From Mantis religiosa (Eukaryota > Arthropoda > Insecta > Mantodea > Mantidae): DNA of 64,000 nucleotides. Both the position numbers and the translations under genes were made by a program. Positions 22,966-33,891 of this stretch are shown here, piece after piece. Every line of letters starts with the position of its first letter. Position 1 is the first letter of the stretch. Location: the NCBI GenBank assembly GCA_030765055.1, contig CM060947.1, forward strand, positions 53,583,591 to 53,647,590. Direction: 5' to 3'. The notes under the pieces are model-generated. The model was given only the letters and a program-made list of their open reading frames with translations, was not told where the DNA came from and ran no database searches.

Positions 22966-25150
22966 CAGCGGTGGGTTTGAAACGCTGAATGGTACTCCAT
23001 AATCTGGTATGCACTGTTAGACCGTACAAGTGTTTAACGGTGGTAGGTAGGTTACCAGTGTTCTACCCAAAGCTTTTCTACTTCATTTTGAGCCGTGTGT
23101 TTGAAATGCTGATTACTATGGAGAAAGAGATATCTATGTGGCACCCCCATAATCTGCAGCGAGCCACTTCAATTCCCAATTTCCTTTCTCCTGCAACTGT
23201 TTACCAATCAAGACCCACAAAAGATATTAACTTTCTCTCGCTCACTCCGAGACGTGATGAGGGCTCCGGAAAAGAAAAGTGCATCCCTCCCTCTCAGCCC
23301 GGGGTCTTAAAGCCGGGAGATCTGCTAGAACTAGATGTGCATATTCTTCAACTGTCGCTTCTGCTTGCAGCCTACTTTCTTCAGTGAAAGATTTTAAAGA
23401 GATATGTACATGAACCAGTACGGTCATTTCGGGTATGACTACATGATATATCTGCATCCCGAAGTGAACGCAAACCCGGAATTTGGTGAAATTAGTTTTG
23501 AATGCCCCACTTATAGTTTTTATTTTATAAACATAAAAATTAAAATGAGTAATCATTATTTTGTGAGTTACTGTAATCCTCAGTTTAAAATATTACAGGC
23601 AATTCATACCGGGCCATTTACTGGTAAAATGAATAAGTGAATAAAGGAATGTAAAGAAATGCATAATTAACTGCAATAAATAGCCTCTATTAGTTGAAAC
23701 GGATGCACAATATAATAACCCTGAGCTACTGTCATGACCTAGCTACTGTAAATATTTGTCAGAGGAATTGGGTCATCTGCGAATTCCAAGTTATAGAAAA
23801 GGCAATTAGTATAAGATAACATTAGTGAAAACAATTAGTTCACTTAGCTTATATAAACAATTAAACCATTAATATTATCCCATAGGTTTATTTGAGCTTG
23901 GAGCTATTCGTTCATCTTAAAACGAAAGCTGGGCTGAAAATTTGAAAATTCACGTTATTTTGAACTAAAAGTAGTATCAAATTATCACGATTTTGTTATC
24001 GTTAATAAGGCATTGTTTTGCGAGACATTTATCATGGAAGAAAGAGTTTGTGACGTTATTTTCCAGCTTAATCTCTCTCCATCTTAATCGAGCCATACGT
24101 TCAGGATCCAAATTTGTGGTGTTATTCCTCCACTCGCAGCAGTTAGGAAGCACGCCGACTTTTTGGAAGATCCAGGTCGAGATTTGATTAAATAATAGTC
24201 ATGAGATCTTTTCTCAGGTGTGGATTTTTGGTGACAGAAATAAAATTTTATATGACTCCGATTTCTTAATATATTATTTAATTGTATAATCTGAATTACA
24301 GTTCACTCGTTACTATTACTTATACCGAATAACTCGTTTTGAAGGTTATTAACGTTCCGTTACAAAACTTATATTCACCGCAACATTTTTCCCTCGTCAT
24401 GAAACAAGACTGAAAAACATATCTCTCTCAAGATTATTGATTTTTCGTAACTATCGTTACTCTATTCATTTTGTGATTGGCCGATGTACTGCTACGTCAC
24501 CGTATTACGTAATACAATTATTACTACGGCCAATCACAAAATTACACATATATTTGTTTTAATATTTCATTACATGGCCAACTAAGTCATATCAGAAAAA
24601 AATATTCATATAAAAAGTTCTAACTAAAACATATCGTTACAAACTTCAATTCTGAAATTCAATAACTTGAAATTAATGGAATTGATTATAAGGGTTATAA
24701 AATTGGATTTTCAGTTATATATTTTGTTAACTTCGCTGAATTCCCATGCCTTCCCTGCCCTCTATTTTTATATATTTCTATAAACTATCCTTATGAAAGC
24801 TCATTATTTCAGTTTTGGTTTCATATGTATAGTAACTTGCATTCCAAGAAAAATTAGAAAAGCGAAAATATATCTGAAAGAGGCTTTATGAGACAGAAAA
24901 ATTGCATTTCTAGAACCGAAATAAAATCACGATTGTAAGAACAACTTAATTTCAAAACAAACAATCAATGAGTGCCGGACTTAAAGTTCAACATCGTTTA
25001 GAAATGCGACAAGTTTCAAGAATTCAGTGGCAAACTGCTTTAAATAGAAAACTGTTTGTTTTATATTTACTCAAAAATGTCTTTAACGACTTCAATTCAA
25101 ATACCAAATGTTTAAGGTATTCTCATAACAAATAGAAACTATATTTTAAA
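22966..25150. other. Unassigned sequence with one strong hairpin
   Basis: No gene recognised. A hairpin lies at 24467-24543, 'ttttgtgattggccg' against 'cggccaatcacaaaat', with an internal palindrome 'gtattacgtaatac'. The inner part resembles the reverse complement of the repeat at 18.9 kb around 'acgtaatacggtgatgt'. A 132-residue open frame at 22989-23387 has no motif or homologous repeat copy and is not called. Confidence 0.4.
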
Positions 25151-25324
25151 ATATTGTGACTTTGTGGGTTCGTAGAATTAAAAGTCCAATTGCACAAACT
25201 CAAAATGTTCCATGTTCCATATTTGCCGATTACATAGAATTACGTAGCTCACACAATTACAAAACACCAGTTCGTCTGTCACAGGTCCACTCCACTCTCA
25301 CAATTACGTACAACTCCTGTGGTA

Positions 25325-25687
25325 AAGTCTGTCTACTCAACGCAAGTGCACGGCGGCCGCTTTCTTTGAGGAACCCTCATAATCGTTTTACAACATGGAC
25401 CCTCCTCCTGACGGTCCTCTCTACAAGGTTGCAACATTTTAACATCACCGTCTTGCATCTAATGAAACAGAACAACTGGAAGTTGGAACTTTGGCAACTG
25501 AGACTCCACGCGGAGTAGACATGCAACTGTCATTTTCAGAAAATAGGGGTTGCTATTGGTCGCCAACGTCAGTGTTCCATTTCTGAAGTGTGGAGATAGA
25601 TTTATGACGGTCATTATGGGGCGGAAAGGTCAGGTCCTTTTAGGTCCCTTTGAGTGGGAACAGCACACTCGTTAAAAAAACAGACTT
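25325..25687 (+). mobile_element. 363-bp MITE, copy 1
   Basis: The terminal inverted repeats are AAGTCTGTCTACTCAACG at the left and the complement of CGTTAAAAAAACAGACTT at the right. TA lies at 25323-25324 and 25688-25689. It interrupts the LTR; the sister LTR at 28528-28529 has a single TA at the same place. No coding capacity. The TA duplication points to Tc1/mariner-type mobilisation. Confidence 0.9.
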
Positions 25688-25754
25688 TACACGTACGCAG
25701 TCTTCCAGTCCGTTCGCTAGCACTGCGATCTACACGACTGCTCGCCAAGAACTA

Positions 25755-25784
25755 AACTGACTCGTCCACTGCAGCCCTTATATA
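25755..25784 (-). promoter_or_regulatory. LTR core promoter: TATA box and initiator
   Basis: On the minus strand TATATAAG (25777-25784) lies about 26 bp upstream of TCAGTT (25755-25760), an arthropod initiator match. The same pair, with equivalent spacing, is conserved in the second LTR, which supports a real transcription start for the parental retroelement. Confidence 0.6.
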
Positions 25785-25997
25785 AGGTCACTGTTTCTGG
25801 AAGCTTGGAGGCTCGGAACGTCATCCCGACTGTTCCAGGCGTCAGAGGGAGGGGAAAGAGATGGCTAGTGATGTTTTCCAACCATCCCCTCCGTGAGCGC
25901 TACACAGATAAATAGGAAGGCGTGGCCTGGACGCTTCCGTCTGGCCTCTACCTGCCAGCTGGTTCTCTAGGGAATTCCGATGCTCGGGTGACAATAT

Positions 25998-27112
25998 CAT
26001 TGAAAATCCTGCCAATCCTCTTCAAATTCAGTAAATGTTATACGTACGCCCATGGAAAAAGATGAGCATACTCTGGAATTGTACATTTTTCTAAGACCAC
26101 ATCGTTTCCACGGCCGGTTTACAATGGTGTCACGGAAAGCGTCTCTTTAGCTTCCTTCTACTAAATCCTCTCATAATTGTGTCTCAGCTACTAAACGTGT
26201 ACTGATAGACGAGAGGTTATAGACAAGTATATAGGAGCTGGACTTACAAAGGTTCGAATCCTAGACAGTTTGATTTTTTAAATTGTATAAATACGAAATA
26301 TGTATTACACTCATTACAAAGTAACTTCCAATTGCTAAGGTTTATTTGATTTTATGGCATTTATGCACACACATAATAACTGAAACACTCTACTCTGTTC
26401 TTAAGCTAAATGAAATAAATATTTTATTGCTATAAGTAAAATGAAATAAAAATGGAAATTAACTTAGTATCGGGTGTGTATACCTCTACTTCTATTACTG
26501 CCCTCATTCTCCAGGGCATGGATGAGAACAAATACCTAGTGAAATTTGCACGAGAAGATACTTCTCATTATATGCCAGCACCATTTTTAGCCGAAGAATG
26601 AGTCCTAGTGTTCACACCACCAATATTAAGGCAATTTTTAATAACATTGCATTTATTCTGAAAATGGACAGGAATATGTTATTTGCATTTTTATAAATGA
26701 ATGTATTTAAATTTTTATTTAGATATTATTTAGCTTCTGCGAGAAAGGCATAAGGCATGCTATTAAAGTAATAATAATAAACAGAAACAGAAATATGCAC
26801 ATCAAGTATTAGAACACATGTTGGTCTTCTTATGAGACACATGGTTTTACCGCTCGGCTACCCTGCATATGGCCAAGCCGCAAAGCATCTGCCTATCTAT
26901 CACATAGCTTTGAAATGAAGCCAGTCTTATTAAAGCGTATATTGTGAACGCAGCGTCATCGAATGTTTCCGATGTTTTTCTCCGAATTGGACTTTATTTC
27001 TGGTTGCTGTTATTCTTTTTTCTAAGGCTGTATCCACTATATTGTAAAGAAATGAATAATAAAAAGAAAAGAATAGCAATTTTCAGTTGAAACAAGTATA
27101 AAATAATGGAAA
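25998..27112. other. Unassigned AT-rich sequence
   Basis: Contains only isolated tRNA-box-like fragments: 'ggttcgaatcct' near 26252, and a minus-strand A-box 'tagccgagcggta' near 26855. Neither is long enough to call. Confidence 0.4.
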
Positions 27113-27550
27113 TTAATTGTTCTTTCACACTAGGCGTGTGTAGGCTAAAGTATGGAAAGATTGGGTCAGACTGAAAAATTCAATGCCATAGTAGGGAATT
27201 TGAACCACGGAACTTCTGGTTGCCGTCCAGACGCTCTAACCCTTGAGCTACCACGGCAAACGTGCTCATATGACATTAAATTATACAACTGACTTGTGTT
27301 TCTCCCGGTAAATCAATAGGAGTTCTCATAAACACATGAGACAACTACTTTAATGGCGACTTACATCGTGTAAGTACTTTAAGGCCCGGGCCTATTATAA
27401 TTAACAACTATTAGGCCAATTAATGGAAATTAATTGTTCTTTCACACTAGCCGTGTGTAGGCTAAATTATCGAAAGATTAAACCGTGGTTCAAATCCCGG
27501 CTATGGCATTGAATTTTTCTGTCTGACTCAATCTTTCCATAAAAACATAA
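27113..27550 (-). mobile_element. Composite SINE A with inverted tRNA-like half, locus 1
   Basis: A minus-strand full monomer occupies 27113-27400: tail 'cacactaggcgtgtgtaggc', inverted B box 'ttgaaccacgg', inverted A box, and leader 'cgacttacatcgtgtaagta'. Next comes a second minus-strand 3' tail (27424-27475), then a plus-strand tRNA-like half 'ccgtggttcaaatcccggct' with its tail to 27540. The order matches the loci at 43.9 and 48.5 kb. Confidence 0.75.
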
Positions 27551-28337
27551 ATTATTTGAAATAACATTACCGAATATCTCAAAATGGTTAGCCACATGAA
27601 AAATGTCAAGTCACTACACATTTGTTATTTAATAATTTCTGCAGCTGTAGGCAATGTATAGGAGTATAGTAATTTTCTACTCCACTGCACGAATAATTTG
27701 TAAAAGGATGATTTACTGAAGCAGAAAGGCGTCATGTAAGAACATTTCATAAATACATTTTATCATTACACTGTCATTGTAGTTATTACCGTACAGAAAT
27801 GACCAGGCTCTCAACTTACTGTTGTAAAGAATTCCTCATTTTCCCTTATAATCATCACCAAGCTTATCTGCAGCATTATTTTTCTTGTTCCTGTCTATAA
27901 ATACAACTTATGGTAACTATTGCAGCTGCAATGAGTATAAATCGACTGATATGCTCTTCCTTGACAAAAGAATGGCGTGTTATTACACATTGTACAATGT
28001 TTTGAAAGGTTTTGAAATTTCCTGAATAAAACATGTTTTACAAAACATTTTTGTATCCATAGCTCAGAAACTGAAAGTTGGTTGAATTCCAAACTTTTTG
28101 CTCAAATTTAGAAGTTTTAAGAGATGCGACAAAACCAATTTCTAAATTCAATCTACTCTAGCCCACTGTTTTCACTTTCACAAAAGATAGCCTTAACAAT
28201 ATGACTAAAATAACATATATTTACAATATTTTCTTGACAAATGAAATGTATATACTGGGAAGGTCCTCAGAAGTCCTCAAAATGGAGGGCTTATGTTTAA
28301 CCGATAAACTGCAATATATCAAAATTTTACTACGCAA
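27551..28337. other. Unassigned AT-rich sequence
   Basis: Nothing recognised. Confidence 0.4.
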
Positions 28338-28341
28338 ATAT

Positions 28342-28841
28342 TGTGACTTTTTGGGTTCGTAGAATTAAAAGTCCAATTGCACAAACTCAAAATGTTCTTT
28401 ATTTCCACCGAATTACAGTTGGAACACTTGCCGATTGCATAGAATTACGTAGCGCACACAATTACAATCCACCAGTTCGTCTGTCACAGGTCCACTCCAT
28501 ACTAGTAATTATGTACAACTCCTCTGATACACGTACGCAGTCTTCCAGTCCGTTCGCTAGCACTGCGCTCTTCACGGCTGCTCACCCAGAACTGAACTGA
28601 CTCGCAACACTGCAGCCCTTATATAGGAAGATCACTGTTTCTCAAAGCTTCGTGACTCGGAACATCATCTCGATGGTTCCAGACGTCAGGGGGAGGGGAA
28701 AGAGACGGTACAGGGCTCATGCCGGTCTTCTAAACATCCCCTCCGTGAGCGCTACACAGATAAATGGGTAGGCGTGGGCTGATTGCCTCCTGTCGCCCAC
28801 CCAGTTGCCAGCCGGTCGTGCCTTCCGCTAATTGGGTGACA
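28342..28841 (-). mobile_element. Solo LTR, copy 2 (500 bp)
   Basis: TG...CA ends with ATAT on both sides (28338-28341 and 28842-28845). It aligns along its length with 25155-25993 but lacks the MITE, with one TA at 28528-28529 in its place. The minus strand has TATATAAG, a TCAGTT initiator and, near the LTR end, an AATAAA motif (28398-28403 on the complement). Together these define LTR polarity and mark this as a retroelement LTR and not a DNA element. No primer-binding site or internal region flanks it, so it is a recombined solo LTR. Confidence 0.78.
28595..28625 (-). promoter_or_regulatory. LTR core promoter, second copy
   Basis: TATATAAG (28618-28625 on the complement) and TCAGTT (28595-28600 on the complement) lie about 27 bp apart, as in the first LTR. 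Confidence 0.6.
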
Positions 28842-28845
28842 ATAT

Positions 28846-29819
28846 GTAGATATTCTTAAGACACACTATTTTGGTAAAGAACATTTTGTTCCTGGTCTAA
28901 ACCGTTTCAGTGGTATTTCCTGGAGTTTTGTTTTAAGTTGAATTTGAATGTTTTCTGTAATGAGACGTCTCTATGACCTAGGCATGCAAACAAAATAGAA
29001 TTTCAAAGCATTATAAAGAGACCAATTCTTTAAATATATGACTCTCACTAAACCTCATGTATTTCCGTTGTAAGTATCGCGAGAAATTAGATTAAATGAT
29101 ATATTTAGAAGTTTAGCACGAATAACATAAGGTATAACGGATAGTATGTACAAGTTCGAGTAGAAAAGATTGTGTGAGTGCACACACCAGTTTGTCGTAT
29201 TTTTATTACAGTTTCAAAGCCTAAACCACAAATCATTTTGTGCAGGTTTCAACCAAGTTTGAGACGTATCCACACAATGTATTCCCTATACATAAAATCT
29301 CGATTCTTCACTTGAGTTGGATGGCCCAGTGTGTGCAGATTCCTTTTCTTCAGTAACAAGAAAGGAATTCCCAGCAAAGGCACGTTTCCCTTTATTCTGA
29401 TTTCTGTTTCCCAAACTATTATTGTTATCACTTGTGTGTACATGACGTCACGACCATGCTGGCGCAGGGCCAGACCATGTTATGTTAATACACTGTGTCT
29501 TTATTAAAAGACTGGGTACTGAACATAACTCTTCACTCTGGCTTCTCTCCATCTTATTGCTCTTGTTTCCTTCCCCCTTTTTTTACAGTTTCTTCTTGTT
29601 TCCCGGAGAATTCTTCTAATCACGTTGGAGTCACCAGATTCTGCTGTATTAAACTATCTCTTGCGTAACGGTCACACTAATTTTTTGGTTTAGTTTTCTC
29701 TACCACTTTATCTTACTTTTCTTTTATCGTTATGTTGAAGCTAGCCACGCGCGAAATATTACTTCCCATTTCTAGCTTCTTCATGGGAGTTAAATTAAAT
29801 TAAATCTAGTATCTGCTTC
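28846..29819. other. Unassigned sequence
   Basis: No recognised features. Pyrimidine-rich stretches begin where the LINE fragment starts. Confidence 0.35.
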
Positions 29820-30778
29820 TTCTTATTAAGCACTAAAACTTCATTGGCTGAATGTTCTGGCCTTCTCAACTATTTTTTCCATTCGATGCGATCTTTTGTC
29901 AAGTTTATCCACTTCTTAATCTTCATGTTTCTTAAATCTTGATGGATATCATCGCTCCATTTAGATCCGATAGGTTTCTATGTGTATATTTTTAACTGTT
30001 CTCTCATATGACATTCTATACATATGTCAGACTTACTTAAGTGTCAGTGCTTTAATGAAATTAATTACTGCGTTTTATTCTTTTATTTAACTCTTCATTT
30101 CTCAAGGTTCTCCATTATCCTATGCCTTTAAATGGTCCAAAAATTGTTCTAAATATCCTTTTTTTTCCAAATACCATTAACTTTTGCTTATATCATTCTT
30201 TCAATACCCTGTCTCAGAACCATGTGTAACTATGAGTTTTATGATTGTGTTTTAAATTCTAAGTTTTACACTTATTGTTATAAATTTTCTTTAAAATAGA
30301 TGTTATGCATAATAACAGTTAAAACCCTGAATCACTCTCTCATTGACCTCTTCCTCTATTGAATTATCGTAAGTTATTGCAGATCCGGGACACTTTAATG
30401 ATTTTATAGATTTTTATTACTTGTGGTTTATTATTATATCTTCCAGTTTATTTGGTCCTTATGAACATTTTAAAAATTTTGTTCTTTGCATATTTATCAA
30501 TAGTCAAAACTGGGAAGACTCTTCCTTTAGTCTTTGGAATGTTTCTTTTGCTGCTTTTTTGTTTTAGCGATAGTCATCTGCATAAGCAATACATTATTTT
30601 AACCTATACACAATGATACCCCTCAAAGCTAATTTGTTTAAAATAGAGTCTATTGCAATATTAAATAGTGTGGCAGACAGCGGATCTCCTTGTTTTGCAC
30701 CTCTTGCAACAATAATTCTTCAATTAAGTTATTATTTATTTTCACTCTTGCCACATTACTTGCTAAGGTTATTGCAAT
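29820..30778 (-). pseudogene. Old LINE ORF2, RT and C-terminal part
   Basis: Minus-strand translation in shifting frames gives ASNVARVKINNN, then ARGAKQGDPLSATLFNIAIDS (RT motif 4), AYADD (RT motif 5, catalytic Asp pair), and a C-terminal tail SKWSDDIHQDLRN ... WINLTKDRIEWKK. This is a reverse transcriptase of a non-LTR retrotransposon that encodes the RT used to copy its own RNA onto chromosomal DNA. Stops and frameshifts are frequent. The upstream RT motifs lie at 35920-36330, on the far side of the SINE plus jockey insertion. Confidence 0.8.
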
Positions 30779-30784
30779 TGAGAT

Positions 30785-30943
30785 TATGACAATACGATAG
30801 TAAGTCGCCACAAACGGTGTATCTCGGATACGAGAGCCCCTAGTGGTCTACCGGGGAAATATATGAGTCAAATGGAGAATTTAACACCGTGACGACAAGT
30901 TGGACATGGTAGCTCAATGGGCAAGAGCGACCGGACGGAAACC
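30785..30943 (+). mobile_element. tRNA-SINE A, left part of split copy
   Basis: The leader 'cgatagtaagtcgccacaaa' and 'gagcccctagtggtctaccg' leads into the A box 'ggtagctcaatgggcaagag'. The copy stops at the 12-base duplication CGGACGGAAACC where the jockey-like LINE is inserted. It resumes at 35825. Confidence 0.85.
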
Positions 30944-31177
30944 TTTTTTTTTTATTTTTATATTTTATTCAATGATCGATCAGCAGTACATGCTTTACAG
31001 ATCCTTGTTGGCTAATTGAATCTCTATGAACTATATAATAACATGTAAGGAAAACCAAGTTGGCTCCTATTATCTATTTAACACTGTGAAACAAGAGAAA
31101 AATAAGTTAATTAAAACAAACAAGTGATCAAAGAGATAAGAACAACAGTTATTGTGAAACAATATTCATAATTTTTT

Positions 31178-33891
31178 TCAATCAGAGTCACTAAGGAGGA
31201 GATCCTGTGGGAGTCGTCTCTTCAGGCGCGTGGGCTGGCGGGTTCGTACGCCGATGTCGTACATCACAGCTCCTGGAACATCTGACAGGTTTGAAAAGAA
31301 GCGGGAGGTGATCTGACGTATGTACTGGTGAAGAGGAAGGAGACCAAGTTCTTTATGCAGTTGTTGATTTCTTACATACCAAGGGGCATCCGTGGCGATG
31401 CGCATAAATCGATTTTGCAGGACCTGTAGCCTTCGGAGATGAGTGTTGCTAGCCGAACCCCATACCTGGGAAGCATATGTGATAAGTGGCCGGACAAGAG
31501 ATTTGTAGAGAAGCAGAGAGCATTCAATCCCAAGAGGAGTGTGTCTGTGAAGTAGCGGGCCAAGTTTTGAAAGTCGTCCTGATGCCAACGAGATGAGTCG
31601 ATCAATATGGGCTCGCCAAGTAAGTCTAGTGTCCAGCATTACTCCAAGGTATTTGACGGAGGTGGTAGAAGGTAGCCAGGGAATTGATTCATGCTTAATA
31701 TGCAATTCGGGAGAGTTGGAGATGCGACGTAAGCCAAAAATCTTAGCTGCGGTCTTTTGAGTGTTTAGACGTATGCGCCAAGTATCGAACCATTCAACGA
31801 GGCAGTCAAGAGAGGTTTGTAGCGTGTGAATAGTTGTAGGGAGATATGTGCCGGAATGATATAAAACAGTATCATCAGCGTATAAGGCTATGGAGGTAGG
31901 GGCCAAGTCAGGAAGATCATAGGTATAGATACTAAATAAGATTGGCGCCAATATGGATCCCTGAGGAACTCCTGCTGCAATATGGCGCTGAGATGACTCC
32001 ATGCCACCAATGCGAACAGTAAATGTGCGATCTGATAGAAAACTACAAATGGTAGTGAGCAGATACTGTGGAAGTCCAATGCTATACAGTTTGAAGATTA
32101 ACCCCGCATGCCAAACTTTATCAAAGGCATGTGCTACGTCGAGGAACAGGGCGGTTGTGTACTTTCGTTGCTCAAAACCATGAATTACTGTTTGTGTTAA
32201 ACGTAGTAGTTGGTGAGAGGTAGAATGTCTAGAACGAAATCCAAATTGGAAGGGTGGAATGATATGGTTTTCAGAGGTATATTTAAGGAGACGGCGAAGG
32301 AGAACCTTTTCAAAGAGTTTGGACAAGGTAGGCAGCAAACTTATCGGACGATATCTTTCGGGGAGACTTTTAGGTTTATTAGGTTTGTGAAACACAATGA
32401 TTTGAGCCAATTTCCACGTGTGAGGAAAAAAGCCAAGTCGAAGACAAGCGTTCAGGATTGAAGACAAATGTGCCAGGGCCTTCTTTGTCAGGTTTTTAAC
32501 ACAATATTGGGAATCAAGTCCTGTCCCGGTGATTTCTTAAGAGGAAGAGAGCGAATTAAATGCCTAAGTTCAGCAGGACTAGTGAAGGAGATTCTGCAGG
32601 GAACAGTTGGTTGGTGTCGAAAAGCGTCAAGCCGCTGTTCTATACTCGGGGTGGTGGCATGAGGTGCGTTTGGTGTGAACGTGCCTTCAAAGTGGTCTGC
32701 AAGAACTTCACATTTAGCTTTGACCTCCGTAACAAGAGTGTCAGTGGTACGCAGAGCTGGTATAATAGTTGGCTCTCGCAAAAGTCGTCGAGTGGCATCC
32801 CAGAGCGTGTGGTCATGCGGAGAGATGCTCGCCAGTTGTCGTTTGTAGGTCTCAAGGCGATGACGGTCCAATTCGACTTTTACTAGCCGGTTCAATCCAT
32901 TAAGCTTCCTACGCAGCCAAGGTCGGCGTTCCCTTTGCCACTGACGTCGGATCCTGTGTTTTTCATGTATAAGCTGAAGAATGGGCGCAGGTAAGGAAGA
33001 AGCAATAGGAGTCCGCTTGAAGCAGGTAGTTGAATTTCACACACAGTGGCATATAGTGTCTGTAAAGTGTTTAATGGCAGTCTCTATGTCAGCTTCAGAG
33101 CTAAGTGAGTAAGTGTGGAGCGCTGAATCCAACTGAGCATGGAACTTATCCCATTGAACATAGCCATTAGTAAGTCGTGGTGCTGAGGGAAATATGTTCG
33201 GAGTGAGTTGAAAGGTAATTAAGACCGGGCAGTGGTCAGAGTCAAGTTCCGCTAGTGTAGACATATACGCTGGAAGAGGGAGATTCTTGTGAATGCCAAT
33301 GTCGAGAATGTCAGGAGTATTAAGAGGATTGGTAGGATAATACGTGGGATCTGTAGGCGCCAAGACGGATAAGCCGCAGGTGTTCAATATGTGATAAAGG
33401 CGTCGGCCATTGGGATTAGTGGAGTGGCAGCCCCATGACGAGTGTTTGCAGTTTAGATCTCCGAGAACAAGGGTGCTGCTGTTGGCAGGAAAAAGCAAGG
33501 AGAAATAAGTAGTATTTAGTTTCCGGTTAGGAGACTTATAGGCGCTGATAACAGTGAGATCATTACCATCGGTTGTAGGGAGTTTAATTCCTACCACTTC
33601 AAGTTCGGGAACGCCAGGTAAAAATATAGAGTGGTGAGTAATGTTACGTCGGATCACAATAGCTACACCTCCAGATGCTCTTGGAGCAATCCGATCCTGT
33701 CGATGGACTGTGTATCCAGGAACAGTAAAGGTTTCGTTAGGGAGTAAGTGAGTCTCACTGATACAGGCGATGTCAATATTATGCATCGTAAGAAAATGGA
33801 TGAAAGAAGCGCGTTTAGCGCGTAGTCCATTAGAATTCCAATTTAGAAGAGTGAGCCGTCTAAGAGTTAGCAGATTACGGGTTGCCATCAT
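31178..33891 (-). pseudogene. Jockey-like ORF2: endonuclease and reverse transcriptase
   Basis: The start is an ATG at 33891, overlapping the ORF1 stop by 17 nt, in a -1-type arrangement. Residues 1-280 are the APE-type endonuclease: LNWNSNGL, ETHLL, GDLNCKHSSWG, SDHCPVLI. The RT follows: YRPISLLPTLSKLFEKVLL, FGFRSRHSTSHQLL, LFLDVAHAFDKVWH, GVPQGSILAPILFSIYTYDL and the catalytic LYADDT. The C-terminal region ends near 31178. Two lesions only: an in-frame TGA after CHCV (33037) and a one-base loss in an A run near 32489 that shifts the frame. Otherwise all motifs are intact. ORF2 nicks target DNA and reverse transcribes the element RNA. Confidence 0.9.

Larger units (their letters stand above)
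25155..25993 (-). mobile_element. Solo LTR, copy 1 (carries a MITE)
   Basis: The element starts TG (25155) and ends CA (25993), flanked by ATAT on both sides (25151-25154 and 25994-25997). Excluding the MITE and its duplicated TA it is about 474 bp. It aligns end to end with the 28342-28841 copy. On the minus strand it has a TATATAAG box, an initiator-like TCAGTT about 26 bp downstream, and the polyadenylation motif region of an LTR. ATAT four-base duplications are typical of the 17.6/297 group of Ty3/gypsy elements; assignment to that group is inference, since no internal region is present. Confidence 0.75.

Noticed and set aside
22989..23387. 132-residue open frame
   Set aside because: No recognisable domain, start context or repeat relationship; likely chance.
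26820..26900. Minus-strand tRNA-like A box (tagccgagcggta)
   Set aside because: No B box at proper distance and no repeat copies in the window.
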